NCBI GenBank assembly: GCA_000989525.1
Contig: LBON01000006.1
Coordinates: forward strand, 1 to 64,000
Length of the DNA stretch: 64,000 nt
Source of the DNA: a candidate division TM6 bacterium GW2011_GWF2_32_72
GTDB lineage: Bacteria > Babelota > Babeliae > Babelales > GWF2-32-72
Direction: 5' to 3'
Made by a program: the position numbers and the translations under genes. The notes under the pieces were generated by a model. It was given only the letters and a program-made list of their open reading frames with translations, ran no database searches and had not been told where the DNA came from. Of the stretch, positions 19,692 through 28,988 are shown piece by piece (position 1 is the stretch's first letter; each line of letters opens with the position of its first letter).

Positions 19692-22600
19692 CTAACTCCA
19701 AGTATCGGTATAAATCAATGCCCCATGAGCTATAGAATCACCAGTCAAAAATGCATCATCTCCTGTTGCAAAAGTGACATTGTCCTCAAATTCCAGTGTT
19801 CCATTTCCAAGATTCAAAGATTCATGTAAAGAAAATCTAGTATTGGACATAAAATACAACTTGCAAGAAGAAGCAGTCATACCCCAAGAAGCAGGCAATA
19901 AATTTTTATAGGCCAAATTACCTGAAGATATTATTAATCCTGCACCAGGAACAATTTCGCAATTTAAATCATTAATTGAAGTCAAGCCATCTCCAAAAAC
20001 AAAACCCTGATCAGAAATATTTAATTCTGGATCTGTGTCTGCAACTAGTATTGAATCTTTACGAACCAACAATGTTCCTTTTGTTAAATCCATAACAGTT
20101 GTTGTATAAATAGTTGCTCCATTTAAAAGCAATGTTGACGTCCAATCTTTAAATTCCAAAAGATTTGTTTGTCTTGATGATGGATCATAACTAAATGTGA
20201 AATCTGAATCCAACCTTAATCTTGATTTAGTTAAAATAGTACTAGTTTGAGCTGACTCATAAACAAAAATATGGTCCCCACGCATATTTACATCTGTCTT
20301 AAATTCAAAAGAACCATTTTCAAAAATATAATCACCACTTTGTACCCAAACAACATTTTGTAAAATAATTTTACTATCTGCAGCACATTCAATATTGGCA
20401 TTTGCTATATTTTCTATAATTAAATTCTTAATTGTAAGTACTGAATTCGGAGCAACAACAATTTTACCAACATCACATAAAGCAAGTGTATTCATTTCTC
20501 CATGAATAATACAGTGACCGCTAAAGGTCCAAGTCGAACATAAATTAACTTGTGCATCAAACTCTAATACCCCATTATTTCCAATCCAAGCAATTGTACT
20601 TGTCCAAGTCAAATCTTGTGGTCCAAGAATCAAACTATACGAGGCAAGATCAACATTTCCGCCAACATCAAACTTAGCGTTAGCTGCGCACTGTAAATTA
20701 TGTGCTAATTTAACAGTCCCTCCATTTAAAGAAACATCATTATGCATCAAACCATCAGTTGCCAAAACCATATCGTACAAAGGTCCTCCCAAAATAATTT
20801 TTCCTGAAAAACCACCCGATCCATAAAATCCTGTATTTGCGCCGTTAACAACAAGATACAATGGCATTGTACCCTTTGTCATAAACACATAATCATCATC
20901 AAACATCGTATAAACATATGCTTGATACTGCTTTGCCTTAATATCAAAAAGTGTTTGAGGCCAAGAAACTATTGCAGAGCTATAATCCAAAACAACCCCA
21001 CTTCTTACAGATAAATCTGGCACTAAATGTGATTCTAAATTCAAGCCCATATTGGGAAAAGTTATATCTTGATTTATGTGAATATAAGAATTGTTTTTAC
21101 GTTTTAACATACATGAAGCAGATTGTGACTGAATACAATTTGGCAAATAGTTGTTGTAAGTAAACCAACCACTGTTATGAATAATTGTTGCTCCCGGATT
21201 AAACTTAAAGTAGGCATCATACCCTTCTTGACCATTGCCAAGAACTAAGCCTGTCTCTGATGTTGAACCTTCCATATCCATAGTCACCACATTATTAAAA
21301 AACAAATCCCCTTTGAGTAAATTCATACCAGAAGTTGTAATAATAAAACCACAATCGTCAAATGTTAATTTTGATGAAATATTTTCAAACTCAAGTGGTT
21401 CAACACCATTTTTTCTACCTATTTTAATTGTTGCTTTATCAGCAATTTTTAGTTCTGATTGACAAGCAATAGTGCTAGTCATATAGCTTTCATATAAAAA
21501 TGAATACGAGCCTTTTAAATCAACATTTCGAACAAAATAAAAAGAACCTGTATCAAATGTATAATCACCAAATAAAATACCTGAAACATTTTCTAAAATT
21601 ATTTTTGAACCATTTCCCAAACATTTTAAATTGTTTTCTTTTAAACCACATAAACAAAGATTTTTAAACTTAAGGGTTACTCCATCTTCCACAACAATTT
21701 GCCCGGTATCGGCAAAATGCAGAACACCTCCGTCACCAAAAATTGTTGTATCACCAGAAAACGTCCATGTTGAAGCTAATGACATTTTTGAATTAAAATT
21801 AATAGATCCATTATTAGAAAGCCAATCAATTGTGCTAGTCCAAGTTAAATCACTAGGCCCAAAGATAAATTGATGCGTACCAATATCTACCCTACCTGAG
21901 CCTGTTAAAATAATATCTTTATCTAATTTTAGATCTCTTGTTAAAATTATTTTGCCATTGTTCATTAAAATATTAGATCTAAGTAAATCGTTAAAACCAC
22001 AAGAAAGCTCTGCGTTAGAATCAGCCAAAGTTAAATAACCGGCAAAACCGCCTAAACCTTGAATAATATTTCCATCATTTTGAACAACTAATACTAATGG
22101 CAAGGATCCAGAAGTAAGCTCAATCAAATGATCGCCACCTAAAATATAATACCATTGCCCTTGTTGACGACTTGTGAGTTCAAAACCAGCGTTTGGCAAA
22201 CGAACTTTAACTCCATCATAAGTTAGATATTTTCCTGCAGCCACAGAAATGGGTGAAACCAATAAAGATGTAAACTCTAAAACCATTTGTGGAAATACAA
22301 TATCTGTATCAACGCGAATTTTAGAATTTAGCCCTCGAATTAATCTAGCCGTGTCTGAAGTTGCTTTTAACTTATCTGCTTCATAATTATTATAAACAAC
22401 CCAGCCTCTGTTTAATAAAACTGAGGCTCCTGAATCAAATCTAAAAACAGAATCTTCTGCTTCTATACCCGTGCCAATTCTCAAACCATTTAATGATGAA
22501 GTCGATTCCATTTCAACAACAACACTTCTTTCAAGCTCGATTGTTCCTTTTGAAAAAGTAATACCTGAACCAGTTATAAGTAAATTACAATTGTCCAACT

Positions 22601-23441
22601 TAAAACATGAAGTATTATCTTCAAAAACAAGGGGTTGAATATCAGAATTTTCATCATGTCTGCCAACAGCAATTCTACAATCGTCCGTTACGCACAATCT
22701 AGAATGATTATGAATACTACTACTTTGCGAACTAGAATAAATAAATGTATGTGACCCAACCAACTCAACATCATTTAAAAACTGGATAGACCCAAAAGAA
22801 AAAGTGTAATCTTCAGAAAGAACTATTTTGACATTATCTAAAATAATATTTGACGAATCATCTACACAATACAAACTGCTGCAACAAAAATTTGATAAAG
22901 TTACATCTTTAAGCCTCAATGATGAGCCTGAATCAACAACTATTTTTCCAGTTGAATCAAAGTCTATGCTAAAACCATTTGCCGCTAACTCTGAAGAACC
23001 TTTGACTGTAATTGTAGATTTTAATTCAACATCTGAACGTAATGTAGCTTTTAAATCTTCCAAGATAACATCAACACTATTAATTGAAGAAACAGATGGG
23101 GCAAGATCTGCAAGATGATTATAACCATAGATATGACCCAATGTGACTAAATTAACAACATCATGCAAAATTATATTTTCAACTAAATAAAGATTTCCAC
23201 CATTTAAATTTAAATCACCGGAAACTGGATAAACCGAAGAAAATGTACACGAGGTAGCATTATCTTCCAATGCAAAGCCTTCTTTGAACCAAGCAAAACC
23301 ACAAGCTTCATTATCAGAATCACTAGCTGGAAATATATAACACGTTTCTGTTGAAACAGAATCATAAGAACCTATAACCACGGCTAATAAATTATTTATA
23401 AAAAAAACTGATAAAAACAAGATTATTTTTTTCATCATCAT
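19692..23441 (-). CDS. Large secreted beta-helix protein with internally repeated modules, no propeller
   Basis: About 1249 aa from the ATG cluster at 23441/23438/23435, which follows AAGAGAG; a longer frame begins at a TTG without support. A signal peptide (KKIILFLSVFFINNLLA) is followed by about three beta-helix-like modules of roughly 400 residues. The second and third share LTWTSTI, NNG and STWTFSG blocks. Signature elements such as YSSSQSSSIHNHSRL, YESYMTSTIACQSEL and YESAQTSTILTKSRL mark the modules; only the last has the full TFSYDP. It ends with the longer C-terminal module (DDAFLTGDSIAHGALIY). It is the first gene of the 23441-12183 run. Probable surface structure; no catalytic motif seen. 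Confidence 0.8.
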   Translation of the reverse strand: MMMKKIILFLSVFFINNLLAVVIGSYDSVSTETCYIFPASDSDNEACGFAWFKEGFALEDNATSCTFSSVYPVSGDLNLNGGNLYLVENIILHDVVNLVTLGHIYGYNHLADLAPSVSSINSVDVILEDLKATLRSDVELKSTITVKGSSELAANGFSIDFDSTGKIVVDSGSSLRLKDVTLSNFCCSSLYCVDDSSNIILDNVKIVLSEDYTFSFGSIQFLNDVELVGSHTFIYSSSQSSSIHNHSRLCVTDDCRIAVGRHDENSDIQPLVFEDNTSCFKLDNCNLLITGSGITFSKGTIELERSVVVEMESTSSLNGLRIGTGIEAEDSVFRFDSGASVLLNRGWVVYNNYEADKLKATSDTARLIRGLNSKIRVDTDIVFPQMVLEFTSLLVSPISVAAGKYLTYDGVKVRLPNAGFELTSRQQGQWYYILGGDHLIELTSGSLPLVLVVQNDGNIIQGLGGFAGYLTLADSNAELSCGFNDLLRSNILMNNGKIILTRDLKLDKDIILTGSGRVDIGTHQFIFGPSDLTWTSTIDWLSNNGSINFNSKMSLASTWTFSGDTTIFGDGGVLHFADTGQIVVEDGVTLKFKNLCLCGLKENNLKCLGNGSKIILENVSGILFGDYTFDTGSFYFVRNVDLKGSYSFLYESYMTSTIACQSELKIADKATIKIGRKNGVEPLEFENISSKLTFDDCGFIITTSGMNLLKGDLFFNNVVTMDMEGSTSETGLVLGNGQEGYDAYFKFNPGATIIHNSGWFTYNNYLPNCIQSQSASCMLKRKNNSYIHINQDITFPNMGLNLESHLVPDLSVRSGVVLDYSSAIVSWPQTLFDIKAKQYQAYVYTMFDDDYVFMTKGTMPLYLVVNGANTGFYGSGGFSGKIILGGPLYDMVLATDGLMHNDVSLNGGTVKLAHNLQCAANAKFDVGGNVDLASYSLILGPQDLTWTSTIAWIGNNGVLEFDAQVNLCSTWTFSGHCIIHGEMNTLALCDVGKIVVAPNSVLTIKNLIIENIANANIECAADSKIILQNVVWVQSGDYIFENGSFEFKTDVNMRGDHIFVYESAQTSTILTKSRLRLDSDFTFSYDPSSRQTNLLEFKDWTSTLLLNGATIYTTTVMDLTKGTLLVRKDSILVADTDPELNISDQGFVFGDGLTSINDLNCEIVPGAGLIISSGNLAYKNLLPASWGMTASSCKLYFMSNTRFSLHESLNLGNGTLEFEDNVTFATGDDAFLTGDSIAHGALIYTDTWS

Positions 23442-23475
23442 TACTCTCTTTTTAGGCGAATTATTCAAAAGTTAA

Positions 23476-23504
23476 CAACTATCAAGTTGATTAACCGTAG
23501 TCAA
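23476..23504 (-). promoter_or_regulatory. Possible promoter for the second surface-protein run
   Basis: On the minus strand, TTGACT (23504-23499) is followed after 17 nt by TAGTTG (23481-23476), about 35 nt before the start region of the large first gene. The -10 is weak. Confidence 0.3.
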
Positions 23505-23509
23505 GACAA

Positions 23510-23540
23510 TAGCCCCACATGTTTATAACAAGTGAGGCTA
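23510..23540 (-). terminator. Possible hairpin after the coiled-coil gene
   Basis: TAGCCCCACATGT pairs with two mismatches to its downstream inverted copy ending AGTGAGGCTA. It lies between the stop of the coiled-coil gene (23567) and the surface-protein promoter region. There is no strong T-run. Confidence 0.4.
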
Positions 23541-23566
23541 AAATCTAGAAAGGATGTGGATGAAAT

Positions 23567-24994
23567 CTAATTAGAACTCATATAACCAGCATGGAGCAAG
23601 TTTTCCAACTCTTCATTTAAAGCGTCAACTTGATCACAGGCTGTATATAAAGTTCTTTGCATACTCTTTAAAAATTCAGCTTTTTTATCAGACTTTCTTA
23701 ACGAAGCTAACTGAGCAAATTCAAGTGCAGATTTGTAAACCAATTCAACACATGCAGGGCAAAATGTTAACAAAGAGTCTCTTTCTTTAATTTTCATTTC
23801 AACAGCTTTTTTATCTTCTTTAAGAACATTGTCGATGATTTCTGTTTCAACACTTAACAAGCGCTCAATTTCTTTAACACTGCGACCATTATAATCACGA
23901 CTACCTCTAAGCTTATCTAAAGAATCTTTAAATAAATTTTGGCCACGAACATATCGAATTCCTTTAGGAGAAGCTTCTGAAGCTGCACTAACTGGCATTA
24001 CATAGCCTTCTTCAAATATTTCATAATTTTTTAATTTTTTTTCTTTAGGAGAAAGGGTCTTGTAAGTTTCTTTCTTTATATTATAAGCAATATCATTTTG
24101 AAGTCTTTGTTTACGCTCCCAAGCCTCAAACTCTTTTTGCTTTTCCAGTCTCTCTTGCCTTATTGCTTCTTGTTCTCTTCTTAAAGCTTCTCTTGCTTGC
24201 GCCAACTGCAAGACAGCTTCTTTTTTTTGTTGAACAAGTTCTTGTTGTTTTTGTTTTTTTGCTGTTTTTTCCGACTCTTTAACTTGTTTATTTAATTCTT
24301 TTTGTTTTTCGCGAGCTTGTTTTTCTGCATCTTTTTTCAATTTTTTTTCTTTTTTTATCGCTTCATTATTTATTCGACGCTGTTCTTTTTCTTTCTTGCG
24401 TGCCAACTTTTTAAGGTTTTGTTCCTCATTTTTTTTGTTTTTTTCATCTTTTTGTTCTTGTTTTAATTCTTCTTTATTCCCTTGGTCTTCTTTTTTTATA
24501 AAACGGTGAGAAGATTCAGTTGGTTTACTAAATAATGAACACCAAAAACCAGTTGGCTCAACAGACTCATCTTTTTTTTCGTTAACCAATTTATTTTTCG
24601 TTTTTTTGTCTACTTTTCTTGCTTCCTTTTTATCCTGTTTTTCCTGAGCCATCTTTTGACGATTTGATTCTTTTTGTAATTCACGCTCTAACTTTTCTGC
24701 TTCCTTACGCTGCTCAACCAAAGCCCTTTCTTTTTCTCTTGCCTGAACTCGAGCCTTTTCTTCAGCCTCCTTGCGCTGTTTTTCTCTTTCTTGTTCACGA
24801 ATTTTGGCTTTACGCAATTCTTCTTTTTGACGAATTTTTAATTCAGCAGGACTTATTTCTTCAGAAAAAAACAAAGACTTAATTGAATACCATGTTTTAC
24901 CAAAAGCACCAGCTTCATCTACAGTATTTTCTGCCTTAATTAAACAAAAACTATAAAAACTCAAAAACAATAAAAATAATCTTATTTTCCACAT
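23567..24994 (-). CDS. Secreted Lys/Glu/Arg-rich coiled-coil protein
   Basis: 475 aa from the ATG at 24994, chosen because AAGGAG lies 6 nt upstream; an in-frame TTG 21 nt earlier lacks this. The signal peptide is MWKIRLFLLFLSFYSFCLIK. Residues about 50-305 are an almost uninterrupted Lys/Glu/Arg/Gln-rich segment (KAREREKQRKEAEEKAR-like) expected to form a long single helix or coiled coil, broken near residue 145 by TGFWCSLFSKP. The C-terminal 150 residues look like a folded helical domain with a CPAC pair. No family recognised. It precedes the surface-protein run on the same strand with a possible terminator between. A periplasmic spacer, scaffold or secreted effector are all possible. Confidence 0.8.
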   Translation of the reverse strand: MWKIRLFLLFLSFYSFCLIKAENTVDEAGAFGKTWYSIKSLFFSEEISPAELKIRQKEELRKAKIREQEREKQRKEAEEKARVQAREKERALVEQRKEAEKLERELQKESNRQKMAQEKQDKKEARKVDKKTKNKLVNEKKDESVEPTGFWCSLFSKPTESSHRFIKKEDQGNKEELKQEQKDEKNKKNEEQNLKKLARKKEKEQRRINNEAIKKEKKLKKDAEKQAREKQKELNKQVKESEKTAKKQKQQELVQQKKEAVLQLAQAREALRREQEAIRQERLEKQKEFEAWERKQRLQNDIAYNIKKETYKTLSPKEKKLKNYEIFEEGYVMPVSAASEASPKGIRYVRGQNLFKDSLDKLRGSRDYNGRSVKEIERLLSVETEIIDNVLKEDKKAVEMKIKERDSLLTFCPACVELVYKSALEFAQLASLRKSDKKAEFLKSMQRTLYTACDQVDALNEELENLLHAGYMSSN

Positions 24995-25109
24995 TCTTTG
25001 CTCCTTATTTTTCAATAATCAACTCAAAACCCAAATTAAACTACATATACATAATCACCATAAACGAATCAATATTTATTCCAAAAGGTCAAGTTTTATT
25101 TTTTATCAA

Positions 25110-26723
25110 CTAAAAAAAACACCTTAAAAACATCCAAAATGAATTATATGTAAAAATACCTGAAACCAAGGGAAGATATTTTTCAGTATCGTTTATAAAC
25201 CAAGAAATTATACTACCCAAAATTAAGCCTATACAATAATCAAGAGGCATTAAAAAACCACTTAAAATTAACATTGAATTTTGATTACACAAAAATAAAA
25301 TATACCCAAATATTGAACCAAGAAGCGCTACCCACAAATTAAAACTATTAAAATTTATCAACAAAGCTCTTATCTGTGCTCTTTGCGCAAGTAATTCATC
25401 TGAACCCAATCCAAAATTTTTAATAAGAAGCCAAAGAACTATTCCAACAAATAAAGAACTAACAATTAAGCCCAAAGCTTGATATCTCACCAACTTATTT
25501 TTTTCAAGATCCAATAACAGCCCAATTTTTCTGCCAAATAAAACATCTACCGCCACACCAATACTAACTTCTACAAATGTTGCTATAAAAGTAATTTGCA
25601 CAAATCCTGAATCAAAAATAAATAGTGCCGGAACCATTACAAATGTAGCAAAGCGACCTAATGGCGCCAGACCGGTGTTTCCTGCTATATAAACAACCTG
25701 ATAAATAGCGACTACGACACCAAAAAAAAGATAAAGTTGCTGCCAAATAGACATTTCAAAAAAATAAAAAAAGGAAATAACAAATGGAGTATAAATTACG
25801 ATTTCCCAAAATCTTAAACGTGATGCCTTATCACCAATCATTTCCCAAGCTTTCCGCTTTAACCAAAAATTCTTAATACCATTTATTATAAATCTAGGGG
25901 CACTCATAAATCCTAATGAAGCACTAGTAAAAATCATACCACTGCAAAATGCCAATAAAAAATCGGGAGATTCAATATCAGAAAAGAAAAAATGTTCTAT
26001 AGGATCTACTAAAAAATATTTAGTTGCAGTTCCTATAAATAAAGGTAACCCAACATACTTACCAGCAACAAAACCTATGCTAAGCAATAAAGGCATAGTA
26101 TCAAAATGAAATTTTACAGCCGGAAAACATACTGAAAAATTTTGGCCACAAATACAAAAAGGATTCCAAAGAGTTAAGACCCGAGGCAACACCCGAACTC
26201 CAAACCACTTAATCTGTAAAACTGAATAAAACGCCGCACAGGCAAATCCAATCATTAATTCTTTAGCTTTTTTAAATTTTTCTTGCGCATTTATTAAGCC
26301 AGCCACCATCTGCGCAACTGGAAAACGCAAACCTTCTTCAATAAGAACTTCATGTTCTAATAAATTTGCAAAAATGAATCCAAAGCCTCCAGCAACCAAG
26401 GACAAACAAAACACGATGGATACAAAATAAAAAGGAGATTGCAACCACGAATTAAAAACTTGAGGAGCAAGAAAATATAATGTAGGAAAAGAAAAACCAA
26501 AAGCCGTACCAATAATGCCACCAATAGAACCAGAAATCACAACCAACGCCAACGCCTCTTTTTTAAATTCATGGCGCAATACACCTCGAAAAAAAAATGA
26601 GGTCATCAATACTAATGTAGGAGCAACCCAAGGACCAAAGGGGACAACCATAGAAATGTAAGTCATAACAGCCACAGAAAAAACAGCTGCCGCTATACTG
26701 GTAAAAAAAACCAATAACTTCAC
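25110..26723 (-). CDS. OPT-family-like transporter
   Basis: 537 aa from a GTG at 26723 with GGGAG just upstream; the longer open frame begins at an unsupported TTG. A dozen or more hydrophobic segments span the protein. Segments resembling the oligopeptide transporter (OPT) family are LRFPVAQMVAGLINAQEKFK, where OPT proteins have a conserved Pro-containing loop, and the Gly-rich helix following MPLLLSIGF. OPT proteins import oligopeptides or metal chelates with cations across the inner membrane. It is somewhat shorter than typical members (600 aa or more). It diverges from the hydrolase gene at 26803. For a host-dependent bacterium, peptide uptake would make sense, but the substrate cannot be read from sequence. 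Confidence 0.65.
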   Translation of the reverse strand: MKLLVFFTSIAAAVFSVAVMTYISMVVPFGPWVAPTLVLMTSFFFRGVLRHEFKKEALALVVISGSIGGIIGTAFGFSFPTLYFLAPQVFNSWLQSPFYFVSIVFCLSLVAGGFGFIFANLLEHEVLIEEGLRFPVAQMVAGLINAQEKFKKAKELMIGFACAAFYSVLQIKWFGVRVLPRVLTLWNPFCICGQNFSVCFPAVKFHFDTMPLLLSIGFVAGKYVGLPLFIGTATKYFLVDPIEHFFFSDIESPDFLLAFCSGMIFTSASLGFMSAPRFIINGIKNFWLKRKAWEMIGDKASRLRFWEIVIYTPFVISFFYFFEMSIWQQLYLFFGVVVAIYQVVYIAGNTGLAPLGRFATFVMVPALFIFDSGFVQITFIATFVEVSIGVAVDVLFGRKIGLLLDLEKNKLVRYQALGLIVSSLFVGIVLWLLIKNFGLGSDELLAQRAQIRALLINFNSFNLWVALLGSIFGYILFLCNQNSMLILSGFLMPLDYCIGLILGSIISWFINDTEKYLPLVSGIFTYNSFWMFLRCFF

Positions 26724-26802
26724 ACAACTCCCTTTACAGTTACTATAAAAAAACAGTAAAATCCTGCAAAGAAGCAAATTTAATTATTAAATAAGGATTT
26801 CA

Positions 26803-28044
26803 ATGAAAATAAATATAATAAGTACTCCTAATAGAAGATCGCTCACTTGTCTAGCTTTTATTTTTTTTTGCAACATAAATGGACAACCTGAATTTGATTA
26901 TAATTTATGCAATACAGATCTAGAACCTCATTTCACAGGTCAAAATCCTCTTGATTACGATCAAGAATACAATCCACATAAAGATGTATTACCAGATGAA
27001 AGACCAGAACTTCGCTGTGAAATAGAAAATTGGGAAACCGAAAATTACACCGATCCTTTATTTAAGCCTCGATACCTAAAACAAAGCAAACGTGTAAACC
27101 AAGATTTACAAGAAATTTTTGGATTCGAAAAAATTACATTTTGCTCAGTCGAACAATCAATTAAAAATGCATATATTCTTAAGGGCTTAATACAAATTAA
27201 TCCAAATAATAAAAAAATTATTATTTGTGCTGGCGGTTTTTTACCCGGCAATAAAGAAGGTTTAGCCGTTTTGCGCAGACATTTTCCAGAAGATCATGAC
27301 ATGTTGTTATTTGATTTCAGACATAGAGGAGAAAGTGGAGGCAAACTAATGGAGCCTTTATTTAAAATAAAAAAAATATCAGGCTTTATATCTAATACAA
27401 TGTCTCTTGCTAATCCAATTAACTGGTGCTACAGAACAGGAGCCATAAAAGATGCTCAAAACATAATCGATCACATAGGCAACTACGGGGTTGAAGAATA
27501 TAAAGATGTTTTAGGTGCAATAAATTATGTAAATATTTTCTACCCAAAAAAAGAAATCATATTATTTGGATTATGCTCAGGAGCATTCCATTCAGTACAT
27601 GCTCTATTGCATTTATCAGAAAAAGAAATGAGCAACTGCAATATTAAAGGTGCTATTTTTGATAGCCTATGGGGCAACATAGAAGAAACAGGAATCCATG
27701 CTGCACAAGCAGAGCTACTTAATAAAGGATTCATATCTACGTCACTTTACTATAGCTTACAATTTTTAAACTGGTCCATTGTACATGAAAAACTAGAAAA
27801 AAATAAATCAACAACTTCATTATTTGGCAAAATGCAAAAACTAAACAATTTCCCTATGCTAATTATGCATTGTGTAGAAGATACTTACACACCAATTGAT
27901 CAAATAAAACAACTTCTTTCAGAAATTGAAGATCAATCAAATATAACATTCTGGGAAATTACAAACTCAAGACATCCTTATAATCAATTCAAACAAAAAT
28001 ATGAATATGTAAAACATGTACGAAAATTTTTAAAAAATATTTAA
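26803..28044 (+). CDS. Secreted alpha/beta hydrolase with Cys at the nucleophile position
   Basis: 413 aa; AAGGA lies 5 nt before the ATG. A hydrophobic leader (about residues 12-27) looks like a signal peptide. The alpha/beta hydrolase fold runs from about residue 120: IIICAGGFLPG (oxyanion region), LLFDFRHRGESGG, the nucleophile elbow FGLCSGA at residues 255-261, Asp in CVEDTYTP near 360 and His in SRHPYN near 388. In the G-x-Nu-x-G pattern the nucleophile would be Cys258, as in dienelactone hydrolase, rather than the usual Ser. The N-terminal 110 residues are not recognised. The TAA stop touches the left end of a dispersed repeat. Substrate unknown; an ester or thioester is plausible. Confidence 0.75.
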   Translation: MKINIISTPNRRSLTCLAFIFFCNINGQPEFDYNLCNTDLEPHFTGQNPLDYDQEYNPHKDVLPDERPELRCEIENWETENYTDPLFKPRYLKQSKRVNQDLQEIFGFEKITFCSVEQSIKNAYILKGLIQINPNNKKIIICAGGFLPGNKEGLAVLRRHFPEDHDMLLFDFRHRGESGGKLMEPLFKIKKISGFISNTMSLANPINWCYRTGAIKDAQNIIDHIGNYGVEEYKDVLGAINYVNIFYPKKEIILFGLCSGAFHSVHALLHLSEKEMSNCNIKGAIFDSLWGNIEETGIHAAQAELLNKGFISTSLYYSLQFLNWSIVHEKLEKNKSTTSLFGKMQKLNNFPMLIMHCVEDTYTPIDQIKQLLSEIEDQSNITFWEITNSRHPYNQFKQKYEYVKHVRKFLKNI

Positions 28045-28427
28045 GAACTTATACGAAAATTTAAAAACACTGATTTTTTTACATCAGAAAAAGACTCGTC
28101 CTTCGATACAAATCCTTACTGCGTTCGGATTCACTCAGGATGAGATCCTTCGACTAGCTCAAGATGACATCCGTCATATTAATTTATATTTTGTTTCATT
28201 GTTTTAGTGCTGTAGCCTAAACAATATGATTATTATTAAATAACGTTCTCCACGGGTTTTAAGCCATGGTATCCTAAACATTCCTAATGAAATTCACTAA
28301 TTATTTTAAAAAAAAAGACGGATGTCATTCTAAGCTAGTCGAAGGATCTCATCCTGAGTGAATCCGAACGCAGTAAGGATTTGTATCGAAGGACGAGTCC
28401 TTTTAATAATTTTCGTACAAACTCTAA
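28044..28427. repeat. Dispersed inverted-repeat element, copy 3 (long form)
   Basis: It starts AAGAACTTATACGAAAATTT and ends with the inverted outer end ATTTTCGTACAAACTCTAA. The inner arms at about 28091-28172 and 28316-28401 are inverted copies and include the extra block CCTTACTGCGTTCGGATTCA. About 140 nt of AT-rich centre lies between. No clear target-site duplication is seen. Confidence 0.85.
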
Positions 28428-28430
28428 CAT

Positions 28431-28465
28431 AAAACTAGAGGGCCCAAAAAAGGCCCTCTAGTTTT
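28431..28465 (-). terminator. Strong bidirectional hairpin terminator
   Basis: AAAACTAGAGGGCC and GGCCCTCTAGTTTT form a perfect stem around a short A-rich loop, with T-runs on both strands. It ends the minus-strand gene 28523-28777 and would also stop plus-strand transcripts leaving the repeat. Confidence 0.85.
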
Positions 28466-28522
28466 GATTAAATTAAAATTAATTAACTAAATTTTTTAAT
28501 TTAATTTTGTTGATACAATTAT

Positions 28523-28777
28523 TTATTTCTTTAAATAAAAAAGTGTGCCTAAAGATAATATTGCACAGGAACCCGCAACAAGCGGTCTTAAAGACATAGA
28601 CTTATCAGAAATAAAAACTGGTTTTTCTGCTGAATCCGCAAACATCGCGTCTACATCAACCGCAGAATTAGGTTGAAATTCAAAAACGGCTGGTCTTTTT
28701 TCAACAGTTTTATTTTCATTCGCTAATAAAGATTCAGCACCTATTCCTAATAACAAAAGCAAAGCCAATTTTTTCAT
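28523..28777 (-). CDS. Small exported protein with C-terminal membrane segment
   Basis: 84 aa. A signal peptide (MKKLALLLLLGIGAESLLA) is followed by about 40 polar residues (VDVDAMFADSAEKPVF) and a hydrophobic segment (PLVAGSCAILSLGTLFYL) ending KK. So it is probably anchored in the inner membrane by its C-terminus with a short periplasmic stretch. AAGGG precedes the ATG. It is flanked by its own terminator and a terminator upstream, so it is likely a single-gene transcript. No family recognised. Confidence 0.7.
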   Translation of the reverse strand: MKKLALLLLLGIGAESLLANENKTVEKRPAVFEFQPNSAVDVDAMFADSAEKPVFISDKSMSLRPLVAGSCAILSLGTLFYLKK

Positions 28778-28936
28778 AAAAAACCCTTCATTAAAAATAT
28801 AAAACTAGGGCAAGCTTAATACAAATCCCAACATATGCAAGAAATCATTGTATCCTTTTTTTATTTCTTATTAATTAAACAAATAATTAAGATTAAAACT
28901 AAAATTTAATCCGCTCACAAACAATTTTATGCAAAC

Positions 28937-28960
28937 AAAAGGCTCCAAATAAGGAGCCTT
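28937..28960 (-). terminator. Hairpin terminator of the gene at 28989-29798
   Basis: AAGGCTCC and GGAGCCTT pair around a six-base loop; on the minus strand the stem is followed by TTTTG. It lies 29 nt past the stop codon. Confidence 0.8.
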
Positions 28961-28988
28961 GATAATTTATTATGCTAAATAATTCTTA

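Noticed and set aside
1-23441. Classical autotransporters for the surface family
   Set aside because: No C-terminal barrel domain and no aromatic terminal residue; the proteins end with short beta segments, so type V secretion is not supported.
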